A DNA stretch of 64,000 nt from Agapetus fuscipes (lineage: Eukaryota > Arthropoda > Insecta > Trichoptera > Glossosomatidae): the NCBI GenBank assembly GCA_951799405.1, contig OX637332.1:2051001-2115000 (forward strand). Direction: 5' to 3'. Shown in pieces: positions 29,828 through 40,297 of this stretch (position 1 is the first letter of the stretch; each line of letters starts with the position of its first letter). The notes below the pieces were generated by a model that saw nothing but the letters and a program-made list of their open reading frames with translations, had not been told where the DNA came from and did no database searches. Made by a program: the position numbers and the translations under genes.

Positions 29828-30009
29828 TTGGCGTAGTCCTGCTTGCAGTAGACCTGGTGGTCCCTGATGAAGCACGTGGGCTGGCGGTCCAGCTGCAGCG
29901 CGCACACGCAGCAGCGCAGGCACGCCGCGTGCCAGGCGCGCCCGGACACCTCCAGCAGGAAGCGGTCCGAGATCTGCTCCCCGCACGACGAGCACAGCCG
30001 CTGCTCCGT
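29828..30009 (-). CDS. Awh: Arrowhead LIM-homeobox factor, exon encoding LIM domain 1
   Basis: First visible coding exon of Arrowhead, a nuclear LIM-homeodomain transcription factor (Lhx6/Lhx8 class) needed in Drosophila for imaginal precursor cells. It encodes TEQRLCSSCGEQ to DYAK and holds a complete LIM1 zinc-binding set: Cys6, Cys9, His27, Cys30, Cys33, Cys36, Cys46, Cys55 and Asp58 in exon numbering. The signature LDRQPTCFIRDHQVYCK matches the Awh family. The acceptor is GGTTCCAG|ACG and the donor GCCAA|GTGAGT, giving 182 nt that end in phase 2. Drosophila Awh begins only two residues earlier, so a 5' exon with the start codon should lie above this point. Alternatively the in-frame ATG pair at 30028-30033 could serve, if the acceptor is not used. 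Sequence is strikingly GC-rich against AT-rich surroundings. Confidence 0.93.
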
Positions 30010-30045
30010 CTGGAACCACACAAAATACATCATAATATAAAATGT

Positions 30046-30570
30046 GATCTATAATCTAAGTTGCAAGGATATATTCATTTAAAGCTCTCAAATGTATGCC
30101 CACAAACAAACACGTGTATTTCGCGCTTACAAATGCTGAATGTGTACTTACAAATAAAATCCAAACCTCAAATGAACATAAGCCCTATAACTTTTGCCGA
30201 CCTTCCCTGAAACAGGGGTGACATTGGCAAAGTGAATCATTTTTTACAGTATGGGTGGTCAGCCTCATACCAACCTATAAGTAAAGGAATATGAATAATA
30301 AATTACATATAAATATAAAAAAAGAACTAAGCCTTAAAAAGAAATCAATACAAAAAAAGTCAAAAATTTCCTATGCAAAAAATGTAGCAAATTAATACAC
30401 CAACATTGCAGATTAGTCGCCACTTCTTCCTGTCCTTGCATACTTCTTTCATTTCATCCAGAGTCATAACCTTTTTCATACAAGTCCTCCTTTTATTATG
30501 ACTCTGGATATCCCATACATTCGCTATTTCAGATATATATTTTGATAATGAAAATTATTGTTTTTCTACT
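30046..30570 (-). mobile_element. LINE-Q 3' end with TailA unit
   Basis: TailA 30046-30292 (TGATCTATAATCTAAGTTGC to AACCTATAAGTAAAGGAA), then AT-rich UTR, then coding for KKVMTLDEMKEVCKDRKKWR (30415-30500) on the minus strand up to about 30535. The TailA tail begins 36 bp from the LIM1-exon acceptor. Confidence 0.85.
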
Positions 30571-31480
30571 TATATGAGTGATAGGGTGAGGAATGATTTT
30601 GTAAGAGAAGAATGTGGTGCAAGAGAAAGTGTGAAAGTAAAGACTAAAATAATTCATAATTCATAATTTATAATTCATAAGGTCTTTATTGTTTTTTATC
30701 AATATGTACAAAGTATTACAATAAAAATAAATTTTAAAAATCTAATTCCAATAAATACTCCCCAAAGTAAGCATAGCTTGTGTTTTGGGGAGGATTCCAA
30801 CTTATCTTAACTTAAAATTAATCACTTAATAGATAAAAATCATAAAAAACAAAAGTAATATATACACCATTTAGTCATTTACTCAGCAAAAACAGAAAGA
30901 CAAAAAATAAAGTAAAATAACATAAAGAGGTAACATGTTTAAATAGAAAATACAGAAATAGGAATTATACATATATACACACATGTAGATATATGAAAAA
31001 AATAACAAAAATAATAATGATAAGAATAATATACAAAAAACCAATCAAATATAAACACTCAACTATTTACACCTCTTTCAAATATTTGCTGATCATGTAC
31101 TTAATGGCCCTAGGATCTGCGTGCTTATCATGCTTATACCTGGAAAAAAGTGCATTGTACCACCTTACACCCAAATAATCGTAGTGATGTTGGCCGGTTG
31201 CTGTATAAGTTTGTTAAGATGGTTTGGCCATATGGAGAGAATGAATGATGTAAGACTGACGAAGAAAGTATATGTTGCAAGAATAGTTGGATGTCGTGGT
31301 AGAGTAAGACCGAGAAAGGTATGGATGGACCAAATTTCCGAAATTGCGAATGAATGGAATATCCAGAGTCATAATAAAAGAAGAGCCTGTATGAAGAAGG
31401 TTATGGACTCTGGAGGAAATGAAAGAAGTGTGTAAGGACAGAAAGAAATGGCGGTCGATCTGTAATGTTGGCGGCTAGGA
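30570..31480 (+). pseudogene. LINE-Q RT C-terminus split by another LINE
   Basis: Left part 30570-30645 reads DRVRNDFVREECGARESVKV. The right part from 31205 reads LLRWFGHMERMNDVRLTKKV, then RVRPRKVWMDQISEIANEWN, RRACMKKVMD and KDRKKWRSICNVGG*. The intervening 555 bp is a minus-strand LINE (next entry). A frame shift occurs near 31405. Confidence 0.82.
30646..31200 (-). mobile_element. LINE 3' end (CR1/jockey-like), nested
   Basis: Minus-strand C-terminus GVRWYNALFSRYKHDKHADP, then RAIKYMISKYLKEV*. It is followed by an A/T-rich 3' UTR and a tail of (ATTCATA)-like units at 30650-30685. RWYNALP-like endings are typical of CR1/jockey-clade polyproteins; the clade is inferred. Confidence 0.7.
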
Positions 31481-31499
31481 TTTAAAAAAAAAATAGAAA

Positions 31500-31828
31500 T
31501 GGTTTTGGTTTAGTTTTTGATGTCCGTATTGTTTATTGATTTTTAAAATGTAATTTATTGTGTATGTTCCTTGACTTATAGGTTGGTATGCGGCTGACCA
31601 CCCATGCTGTAGAAAATGGTTCACTTTGCCAATGTCACCCCTGTTTCGGGGAAGGTCGGCAAGAATTGCAGGGCTTATGTTCATCTCAGATTGTGTTTTT
31701 ATGTTGTAGGTCCACGTACGGCATGTGTCAGCGCGAAATTATGCGTATCTGCTTGTGGGAATGCATTTAATATGAATCTCAAATGATACATATCCTTGCA
31801 ACTTAGATTTAGATTAGATTAGAAGTCA
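31500..31828 (+). repeat. TailA unit ending the LINE-Q copy
   Basis: LINE 3' UTR (TTTTTGATGTCCGTATTGTT), then TailA from 31567 to the TTAGATTTAGATTAGATTAG tail. Confidence 0.87.
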
Positions 31829-31829
31829 A

Positions 31830-32225
31830 AACTAACAAATCTATTTTCTAATCAAAGTTCATCTTTGAGCAATCGCACAATCAATACATGATCCGAACCG
31901 CGATCCGGAGTTGCCCGAAGCGGTATCGGGGACCACCAAAGATGGGGGTCTATAGCATCGGAGAGGTGGCTAGAAGGTACGCGAGTGAAATATGTTTGGA
32001 GTCATGACCTGCCGAGCGAGACAAGCCGAAAACAAATCAGTCGCGGCCGAACATTCTCGAATGAGACGATAAATCTCTACCGCGAGATTCTACGGCGAGG
32101 TCCGCTCATTTGACACAGACAAAGAAGTGCACATCATCATTCACTGTCAATGCTTCACTTCCATACATCAGCAAAATATATCAATGGTTTTGATTAAAAA
32201 AACATAGGAAGTTGTTGAGTATATT
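31830..32225. other. no repeat recognised
   Basis: GC-moderate stretch with several CG-rich words (CCGAACCGCGATCCGGAG). No ORF with coding character. Confidence 0.35.
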
Positions 32226-32228
32226 AAC

Positions 32229-32505
32229 GGTCTATAATCTATAATATAATATATCTATAATCTTAGCTGCAAAAATATATTAACATTTAAGATTCATATA
32301 AAGTGCATACCCACAGAGAGACACGTGTAAGTTCGCGCTTTCAAATGATGCATGTTTACTTACAATTAATTAAAATCCAAACCTCAAATAACCATAATCC
32401 CTGCAACTTTAGCCGACCTTCCCTGAAACAGGGGGGACATTGGTAAAGTGCAACATTTTTAACATTATGTGTCAGCCTTATACCAATCTATAAGTCAAGG
32501 AATGT
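32229..32505 (-). repeat. TailA copy, degraded
   Basis: Tail of TCTATAATCTATAATATAAT at left; ends TATAAGTCAAGGAATG. Confidence 0.82.
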
Positions 32506-33360
32506 CAATATGAGAAAAAAAGAAAAATGTGAACGTAATGAAATGGTAAAAATATTCATTACATTCACGACGCATTCATCCGCGCCATACATTTTGATAC
32601 AAGCTGTATACCGTGCATGAATAGTTAGAGCCTTTTTTAAATTTACAATCTTAAGCTCACAGTGTTTAAACCAGGTCAAGTGACGAGACTCTTCTACGGC
32701 GAAGAATCACGGAAAATTGTTGTTTCTCGTGATCGAAAATTGTAATAACATGACTTGTTTTTTAAATGACTTCGTATCCGACTTTGTTGAAACTGTGTGA
32801 CACTCATTCTTCTCTACATTACGGGTCGTAATTTTTTTTTTTAAATGAAGCCATTAAAATTGTATTGAAGAATCTATGCCCATGTGTCTGGCATACGAAA
32901 CGTGTACCCATTATCGGAATTTATCTGTGGGGTCAGACTTTTGATTCGTCTGTCAGAGCCTCCACTGGCACATCTGATCCGAATCCCAAGCTTAAAACTC
33001 TACGCCCAAACTCAACTGCAATCTAAGCCATAAATTTAATAAAACTGAAGCAACGCCTCCAGTGAGCGTTTTACTTTCCGTATATCTGTGATAAAACCCA
33101 ATAGTTGAGCTTGACAGTAAAGTTTATACTTGGAGTATTTACCGGTCTTGACGGAAGAGAATCGATAATGCCCACGGCCGTTTTAATGCAATATGACGCC
33201 CTGGGCAAGAGACCAATTAAAAATGATTTACTTTCATTTCAAAAAACAAACAACCTCTATTCATTTATTATGCTCTGATAATGTTTAAATATAAAAGTTT
33301 CTAGGATTTCCTGCAGGCTTCGGATGCTTGATATAGCTTTTCCGTTTCACAGATGGTCGT
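32506..33360. other. no gene recognised
   Basis: Mixed AT-rich DNA with a GC-richer part at 32920-33190. No domain seen on either strand. Confidence 0.35.
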
Positions 33361-33371
33361 CAAAAGAAGTC

Positions 33372-33712
33372 AACCTATAAGTCAAGGAATCTACACAATA
33401 AATAACATTTTAGACATAAACAAATGGATAAACATTAAAATCAAATACAAAATTCCAATCTAAAATTTACAAAAATTTGGAAAACTTGAGAAACCCTAGC
33501 CCTAGCCGCCAGTATTACCGATCAATCGCCATTTCTTTCTGTCCTTACATACTTCTTTCATTTCATCCAGAGTCATAACCTTCTTCATACAAGCTCTCCT
33601 TTAAATACGACTCTGGATACTCCATTCATTCGCAATTGCGGAAATTTGGTCCATCCACACCTTTCTCGGTCTTCCTCTACCACGACATCTATCCATTCAT
33701 TTAAGATTTAGA
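33372..33712 (-). pseudogene. LINE-Q 3' end, 5' tip of TailA only
   Basis: CAACCTATAAGTCAAGGAAT (TailA start), UTR, then minus coding KKVMTLDEMKEVCKDRKKWR, KVWMDQISAIANEW and GRGRPRK ending at about 33710. Most of the TailA unit has been lost. Confidence 0.8.
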
Positions 33713-33831
33713 TTTTAATTATTTGTAAGGACACATGCTGCATTTGTAAGCGCAAACATTTGTAGATTTATTATGTTGTTTTACTTAGTGATTGTTTGTT
33801 TTATATAGTTAACTTGATTATTTGTTTCTAC

Positions 33832-34097
33832 TCCCTGACATATATGTTGGTATGAGGCTGACCACCCATGCTGTAAAAAAAGGTTCACTTTGCCAATGTC
33901 ACACTTGTTTCAGGGAAGGTCGGCAAGAGTTTCAATGCTTATGTTCTTTTGAAATTTGGGTTTTAAAATTGTAGGTCCACATGCGGCATTTTGTGTTAGC
34001 GTGAACTTTCACGTTTCTGCTCTTGGGAATGCATTTTATATGAATCTTTAATGTAATATATATTTATTACAACTTAGATTATAAATTATGGAACATA
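33832..34097 (+). repeat. TailA copy
   Basis: CTCCCTGACATATATGTTGG to TTACAACTTAGATTATAAAT; divergent. Confidence 0.82.
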
Positions 34098-34149
34098 CAC
34101 GTATACTTGTGGCCATGCATTTAATACGAGTCTTAAATGAGGAAATATA

Positions 34150-34262
34150 TTATATATTTTTCAAAACACAAAATTTTATTTTGACAAATTGAGTATTTAT
34201 TTCACCTCGAGCACTTTCGACTTGCTTACGTCATTTTCAAGAGGACATTACAATTCATTTTC
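34150..34262 (-). repeat. element end with stem-GAAA motif
   Basis: Minus strand reads CTTGAAAATGACGTAAGCAA then GTCGAAAGTGCTCGAGG. This is similar to 35600-35692 (CTTGATAACGACC, GGTCGAAAGTACTTGAGG). Resembles 3' ends of Penelope-type elements; class inferred. Confidence 0.4.
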
Positions 34263-34394
34263 ACTTTCACAGTGTGAATACACAAACCCTTAAAAGTTGA
34301 ATCTTAAATTATAATATTTCTTTGCGAATTAGATCAATCTTGTACCATAATCTATAAGATTTTCGGGATACAATATCTTTACAACTTGGATTAA

Positions 34395-35212
34395 AGATAT
34401 GAGATGGTTTGGGCATGTGGAAACAATGAATGATGATAGACTGACAAAGTTTATATACAAAGAAAGTGCGAAAGGAAAAAGAGGGAAGGGATAGCCGAGA
34501 AAAGTATGGAGTGATCAGATTGAGGAGATTGAGAAAGAATGGGATATACAGAGTGAGCGTAAAATAAGAAAATGCATGAAAAAGGTGATGGATATGAATG
34601 AATTGAAAGAGGTATGTTACGCAACTAAGCTACACATATAGTGTAACTTCTTGCCTGCGTTATCCCCGAAGGGGTCGCATGTGGCGCTTCGGGACCTATT
34701 TATTTTTACAGGTAAGGGGGCCGGCCTCACACTAACCACTTTCAGTTGAAGTGGGGGTTTCCCAGCTCCCGGGGGGGCTGGTTCTCATTTTATTGTGAAG
34801 GCTGAGTAAACCTTTGAGATCGAACCCTTGCTCTCGGCATGGAATGCAAGTATTCTACCAATTGAGCTATCGACCTTTTTACGAGCTTGATCGTCGTCGC
34901 TACAAAGCGCCAATTCTCAAGCAAGACCCAGTTGCTGTAAGGCTGGATGGACCTTTGGTGACTAGTCATTGGTAAAGGTTTTATGAATTTTTCAACCCAG
35001 CGAAGAGCAAAGTTGAAAATATAAATGGTATATTTTTTGTGCTCCGCCGGGAATCGAACCCACAAGGCCACAACCTTCCCATTCAGAGTCCGCAGTGTTA
35101 CCACTGAGCTACGGACCGGTCGTGTGAGGATAGGAAAAAATAGAGGCAACTCTGCAGAGGCTCTGGCCACCCCTAGCGGAATGGCGATAGAGTTACAGTT
35201 ACAGTATTATAG
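34395..35212 (+). pseudogene. LINE-Q RT C-terminus interrupted by a SINE heterodimer
   Basis: MRWFGHVETMNDDRLTKFIY to ELKEVC at 34613; the frame resumes at 35123 (EDRKK*RQLCRGSGHP) with the CGGAATGGCGATAGAGTTAC tip. The 34615-35122 gap is the SINE-C/SINE-B dimer. Confidence 0.85.
34615..35122 (-). repeat. SINE-C/SINE-B heterodimer, full
   Basis: Minus-oriented. SINE-B half 34618-34878 ends at its head CCAATTGAGCTATCGACC; then TTTTTACGAGCTTGATCGTC joins the SINE-C half with GTGACTAGTCATTGG and head B-box GGGAATCGAACCCACAAGG at 35050. The SINE-B head B-box is altered (GAGATCGAACCCTTGC). Confidence 0.9.
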
Positions 35213-35392
35213 ATAGCCCAAGGCAACTTCCGTTTCGTCCGCTCCTTGAATCTTCCCTGTTCTTTGATCGATCCAGTGAAACTTGTATCAGCTTGGTATG
35301 TGAATGCGATTCCATGTCATGGAACTGCTGTAAGTAGTCACAATGGATGATGGATGATCGACGATGGGTCTCTTGTTGCTTGGTGATAGACC

Positions 35393-35432
35393 GGTCCGTA
35401 GTGTAGTGGTTAACCCCTCGTAGTCCAAAGGT
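35393..35432 (+). repeat. SINE-C head fragment
   Basis: ACCGGTCCGTAGTGTAGTGG then TTAACCCCTCGTAGTCC; the body is absent. Confidence 0.6.
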
Positions 35433-35454
35433 ACTCGGTTAAATTATTAGTTTA

Positions 35455-35530
35455 AAGTTTTAATTTCTGTAACGCTGTCGCCGTTCTACTAGGGGTGGCT
35501 ATGACCTCTGCAATCTTCTCCTGGGATACT
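35455..35530 (-). repeat. LINE-Q 3' tip, (ACAGTT)-tailed
   Basis: TAACGCTGTCGCCGTTCTAC and TAGGGGTGGCTATGACC, minus-oriented; coding part lost. Confidence 0.6.
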
Positions 35531-35599
35531 GATGATGATGAGATTTTGTAGGGTTTGTGTATTCACACAGTGAAAATTCATTTTATTTAAAAAAAAAAA

Positions 35600-35812
35600 A
35601 AAAATTCTAAAACGTAGTTTTATTTTCACAATAATATTTTCTACCTCAAGTACTTTCGACCTTCAATATTCAGGTCGTTATCAAGACTCTTGATTTTTTT
35701 TCTAAAACTACGTTATCCCGTAAAATTAGATAGGTCCCGAATCGCCACATGCGACCCCTTCGGGGATAACGTAGGCAAGAAGTTACACTATATGTGTAGC
35801 TTTGTTGCGGTT
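35600..35812. repeat. stem-GAAA element end, then SINE-B 3' fragment
   Basis: 35600-35692 (minus) carries the hairpin motif described at 34150. 35712-35812 (plus) is the distal end of SINE-B (AATCGCCACATGCGACCCCT to GTGTAGCTTTGTTGCG). Confidence 0.6.
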
Positions 35813-35944
35813 TTTTTTGTAGGTTGGTATAAAAATATTTTACTTGGCCAGCATTTTTCAGAAAACTGTAAGGTGTAGGTTGGAGTTACGGTGTTTTGCA
35901 ATATCTATCTACTAATAACGAAACAGTTAAAAATATATTAGGTA

Positions 35945-36062
35945 CTTGGATATTAGACGAACTTACATTATTCTCGACGTTTCGTTAGCAAAGTAACTTA
36001 TGTAAGTCTTATGTCCGTCGAGAATAATGTAAGTTATCTTATAACGGTTCGTCTCATATGCG
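35945..36062. repeat. fold-back element
   Basis: TAGACGAACTTACATTATTC, TCGACGTTTCG and its mirror CGAGAATAATGTAAGTTATC, AACGGTTCGTCT. Arms are about 45 bp. Confidence 0.7.
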
Positions 36063-36099
36063 AGTAGGTAGTAAATTTTAACTGTGTAGTTATTGTTGT

Positions 36100-36237
36100 A
36101 AATTTTTCAGGAAAGTTTGGTAAAAGTTGCAGGACTTATGTTTATTAGACATTGTTTTTTTTATATAGTGGTTCAACATGAATCATGTGTAAGCGCGAAC
36201 TTATACGTGTCTGCTTATGGGAATGCATGTAATATCG
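36100..36237 (+). repeat. TailA fragment
   Basis: TTCAGGAAAGTTTGGTAAAA to GGGAATGCATGTAATA; ends truncated on both sides. Confidence 0.7.
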
Positions 36238-36415
36238 TCACCTTAAAAATAAAAATAAGTGCTGAATTCCTTTTTTTTAGGAATGAGAATTTAACATTTT
36301 ATTGTAATAGGTATCTAAGCGAACTAACGTCAATTTTCTATGGGACTGCCGTCCTTAGCAACCAATGACAATATTTGTTTGCCATTTCCCTAGCAACCCG
36401 GCTGGGTGACGGCAT

Positions 36416-36672
36416 CTAAATCTAAATCTAAGCTGCAAAGATATGTATCATTTGAGATTCATATTAAATGCATTCCCACCAACAGACATGCATAATTTCG
36501 CGCTTACACATGCCGCATGTGGACCTACAATATAAAAAACCCAATCTCAAATTAACATAAGCCCTACAACTCTTGCCGACCTTCCCTGAAGCAGGGGTGA
36601 CATTGGCAAAGTGAACCATTTTTTACAGTATGGGTGGTCAGCCGCATATCAACCTATCAGTCAAGGAATACA
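36416..36672 (-). repeat. TailA copy, full unit
   Basis: ATCTAAATCTAAATCTAAGC at left; TATCAGTCAAGGAATAC at right. Confidence 0.89.
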
Positions 36673-36798
36673 AGCAATTAATACATTTAAATATATAAAA
36701 CAAATAAACTCTAAACAATTATGCATAATTTTGTCTATGTCGATACATTATATAAAACGCCCGTAGCTCATGTTTTAAGTTTACCTAGATTTTTATCT

Positions 36799-37038
36799 GT
36801 GCTATTCTTAGACACTTTGGTCGCCCGTTGAGCCCATGCTTTGACAAACTAATGATGCCTGGGCTGGAAGTTTCACCACCAGGGGCATTCTAACCTACCA
36901 AATTTTGGTAATATTTGTATGAAGACTGATAAGCTGTTCACTTGCGGCCATCTGAGATTAACAGGTCTTCATAAAAATGCATCATTACTTTGTCAAAGCT
37001 TGGGCTCAACGGACGACTAAAATGTCTAAGAATAGCAC
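36799..37038. repeat. 240-bp palindromic element with ~60-bp outer arms
   Basis: GTGCTATTCTTAGACACTTT, GGTCGCCCGTTGAGCCC and GACAAACTAATGATGC are mirrored by GCATCATTACTTTGTCAAAG, GGGCTCAACGGACGACTAA and TGTCTAAGAATAGCAC. The interior (CCTGGGCTGGAAGTTTCACC, CTTGCGGCCATCT) is homologous to the MITE at 8168-8347. Confidence 0.85.
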
Positions 37039-37039
37039 C

Positions 37040-37590
37040 GTAGGTATGTTATTTTTTAAACATTACTGAAAAGAAATTTGATAAAAAAAATTGTAGCAAA
37101 AAAATCAAGCGGCATCAAAGCTCTTTCATCTTTGCCTTTTATGTTTCACACACGACACATCAGCGGCGTTTCTTCTATAGAAGCCCCAAGTCTTTGACTA
37201 CTCTAGCAAACATTCAAGTAATGAATCTGTCAAGTCTACCCACCAGTCCCATCAACTGCACAACCTAGCACAAAACTTGCCCAAGATCTATCGAAAGCAA
37301 GCCTCTCACCAGAGGCGCTGCTACAGTTTCAATACATTTTCGGTCGAGTTGAACCTGAAACTCTTACACTTGGGGTAGAGTCGTTGTTTATACAGGCCCC
37401 GCCCCCAGACACACCCTAAACCACGCCCACAGCTGCGCGCGCAGCGAGCTACAGCTGTCTCTCTCTTTTGTATTGAAATTTGTGTACCCACCACATTCAA
37501 TCATTGTGAGTACGAAATGAAATTTGCATTTCATTTCAAAAACCGTATCTACATACATTTTAATAAATTTATATATTTGTATAAACCCAA
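37040..37590. other. no gene recognised
   Basis: Includes a GC-rich patch 37390-37470 (GCGCGCAGCGAGCTACAGCT). No domain or repeat family seen. Confidence 0.35.
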
Positions 37591-37795
37591 AAATACGCAA
37601 CTAAACTACATATATATTGGTAGCGTAACTTCTTGCCGCTTTGGCTACGAAGGGATCGCGTTTGACGAGAAAAACCTACTTATTTTTACAGGTAAAGTGG
37701 TGAAAATATACACCGAATACGAAATCATTTCCGACATCCTCGGTGGAGATCGAATCCTAGCCGTCGAAATGGAATGCAAGCATTCTATCAACTGC
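37591..37795 (-). repeat. SINE-B copy, centrally deleted
   Basis: ACGCAACTAAACTACATATA, then TTTACAGGTAAAG joins directly to ACACCGAATACGAAATCATT. The GGCCGGCC-to-GTACTCATTTC middle is missing. Head end GAATGCAAGCATTCTATCAA. Confidence 0.8.
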
Positions 37796-38035
37796 ATTAA
37801 TCCAATCTAAGTTGCAAAGAAATGTAACATTGGGGGTTCAACCTACATGCGTTCTCACAAGCAGACACGTACAAGTTCGCGCTTGCGCATGCCGCATGTG
37901 AACCTACAATATAGAAAACACGTCTCAAATGGGCATACACCCTGCAACTCCTGCCGATCACCCCTGAAACAGGGGTGACATTGGCAAAGTGAACCATTTT
38001 CTACAGCATGGGTGGTCAGCCGCATACCAACCTAT
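37796..38035 (-). repeat. TailA copy
   Basis: AATCCAATCTAAGTTGCAAA to GCCGCATACCAACCTATA; abuts the SINE-B head. Confidence 0.87.
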
Positions 38036-38159
38036 ACCATATACCAAAGTATGTACCACAATCCAACATATTTTTATAGAATCAGTAAATCATTTGTTTT
38101 TTACAAACAACACTTAGGTTAAAAAAAATATAGAATGAAGATAGAAAAAATAATACAAA

Positions 38160-38430
38160 AATTAAAAAAAGGGATTGCAAGAAAACGTTATCCGTGGCAA
38201 TGGGGACAGCCTGGAACGACCGGTTAGGTGGTGATCTGTGGCTTGGAGGAGAAGAGAGAAATTTGAAGATCCCCCACATGATGGACCGATCAAGTAAAGA
38301 CAGCAGCAGGCACCTCGGTAGTTGGAGCGCGGCGAGCAGCGCAGTCAAGAGAGAACTGGAGAAGAGTGGTTACTTCCACACGGGTCACAACCCTCAGCAA
38401 TGAGGAACAAGATTAAGAAGAAGAAAAACA
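38160..38430 (+). other. unassigned open stretch, 69 codons
   Basis: 38194-38403 is open (MAMGTAWNDRLGGDLWLGGE and on), Ser/Arg-rich and hydrophilic. No domain recognised; possibly mobile-element debris. Not called as a gene. Confidence 0.2.
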
Positions 38431-38640
38431 CTGAAAGCCTTTTTTTCATAAAAATGTTTGAATAATGAAGCCCCGTCGATGAAGCCAGAAGAAGATGAAA
38501 ATGTTATGTACAGGCACATGAAGGCCATGAAACTCTGTGAATCTGTTTATAAGAAGATAATCAAAATAAAACAATTAACATCTTGAATAATTCTCATAGA
38601 TATATTTGTTCCACTCATGAGCTGAGTAATCCACACTTCT

Positions 38641-38882
38641 ATCTATAATCTATAATCTAAGCTGCAAAGATATGTTAACATTTAAGGTTCATATTAAATG
38701 CATGCCCACAGACAGGCACATGTAGGTTAGCGCCTACACATTCTGCATGCGTGCATACAAATAAACAAAACCTCACATGAACATAAACCTTGCTACTCCT
38801 GCCGCCGTTCCCTGAACCGGGGTGGTATTGGCAAAATTGAACTGATTTTTACAGCACGGGGGGTCAGCCTCATGAGCTGAGT
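38641..38882 (-). repeat. TailA copy, CCGGGGTGG subfamily
   Basis: ATCTATAATCTATAATCTAA to TTTACAGCACGGGGGGTCAG; 5' start lost. Confidence 0.85.
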
Positions 38883-38896
38883 AATCCATGCTTCAA

Positions 38897-39022
38897 GAGA
38901 GTAATTAGCGCAACGCCAGTCCCCTTACCTGTGTAAATAAAAAGTTTGTAAACGCCACATGCCACTCGTTCAAGGACATCACGGTAAGAAGTTTCACTAT
39001 ATTTGCAGCTTAGTTGTGTGGT
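38897..39022 (+). repeat. SINE-B 3' fragment, degraded
   Basis: CCAGTCCCCTTACCTGTGTA, AACGCCACATGCCACTCG and TTGCAGCTTAGTTGTGT. Confidence 0.7.
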
Positions 39023-39344
39023 TAGTGCATCTGAGAAGATACATATTTTTTTCTTATCTTTGAGTATGCTTCTCTTATTTCATTAATATCCATACCTACC
39101 CTTTTTAATTTTTTCACATCAAGCTATATTTTCTTCATACTTCTCTTTCTTTATTTTCATTTCGCCTTTTTTAATGTCACAAAAATTACACGAAGTATTT
39201 AGAAATTTTAATTACATTTCAAGGATCATTACACTTTTCGGATATTAGTTATGGGAGAACTTGCATTATTATCAAGGATTCCAGCTTAAATTTAATATCA
39301 TAGATAGTTAATTAAATTTATGGCACAAAATAGAACAACGTTGG

Positions 39345-39445
39345 TTCGATCCCCGCCTGGGTCATTTGACCATAACTTTGACCCTGGTTCAACAGATGTT
39401 ATTGGGTAATTATTAATTAATAATTAATTAAAATAAACGCAACGC
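39345..39445 (+). repeat. SINE-L fragment
   Basis: ACGTTGGTTCGATCCCCGCC (B-box), TTTGACCATAACTTTGACCC and GGTTCAACAGATGTTATTGG, then an (ATTAATTA) stretch as in the 22.5-kb copy. Confidence 0.7.
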
Positions 39446-39461
39446 AACGCAAAAAAAAAAA

Positions 39462-39804
39462 AAACGCAACTAAGCAACACATATAGTGTAACTTCTTGCC
39501 GCGTTATCCCCGAAGGGGTCGCATGTGGCAAGTTGAACCTATTTATTTTTACAGGTAAGGGGGCTGGCCTTACCCTTATCCTTGGCCTTATCCAACCACT
39601 TCAGCTGAAATGGGGGCACCAGCTCCCGAGAGGGCTGGTACTCATTTCTTGTGAAGGCTGAGTAAACCTTGCCGGTATTTTATTTTGGGGTTTGAAATAC
39701 CTAAACACCAAAACGGGAAATCATTTTTGACTCCCTCGGTGGGATTCGAACCCGAGCTCACGGCATGGAATGCAAGCACTTTACCAACTGAGCTATCGAC
39801 TGAA
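39462..39804 (-). repeat. SINE-B copy, full
   Basis: CGCAACTAAGCAACACATAT, CCCGAAGGGGTCGCATGTGG, TGGTACTCATTTCTTGTGAA, GGTGGGATTCGAACCCGAGC and CCAACTGAGCTATCGACTGA. Poly(A) precedes it at 39452. Confidence 0.92.
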
Positions 39805-39849
39805 CCATACAACAAAAGATACTGAATTATTATCTAATTGATGATATTA

Positions 39850-39925
39850 ATACCTGTTTCTGGCCAGGCAGAAAAGGTTGGTGAATTACATTCCTCTTCA
39901 CAAATCCATTTAAAAAAAAAAACAA
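39850..39925 (+). repeat. SINE-L 3' fragment
   Basis: TTCTGGCCAGGCAGAAAAGG, TTGGTGAATTACATTCCTCT and CACAAATCCATTTAAAAAAA. Confidence 0.7.
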
Positions 39926-40297
39926 GAATCTCTTCCATCATGACGATTTTGTAGCATTTCTATGGCCTACGCATTATTATTATATCATTCAGTCCCGAAT
40001 CATAGGCGCTTAGTTGCCATTCACTTTTATAATCTGTGCCACTATTTTCTGGCTAAGACCCAATTGACTTCCCACTAGGCGCATTGTCCCCGCACAATGG
40101 CCACAGTGTTGCCGTTGAATGGCACTTCTGGAGTGGCCGCTTTCGCATATTGTTCCATTGTCACTTCCCCGCAAGAATAGAAGACGGGTGCGTACGCCTC
40201 ATCCAGATTACAAGCCACATAAATAATATATTACCAACGATATTTCATTTGTTGCGTGGAATCTGTGAGCCTATGAAAAAAAACATGCAGCATCCCA

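Noticed and set aside
29742..30054. Arg/Ala-rich readings over the LIM1 exon
   Set aside because: Shadows of the LIM1 exon on both strands.
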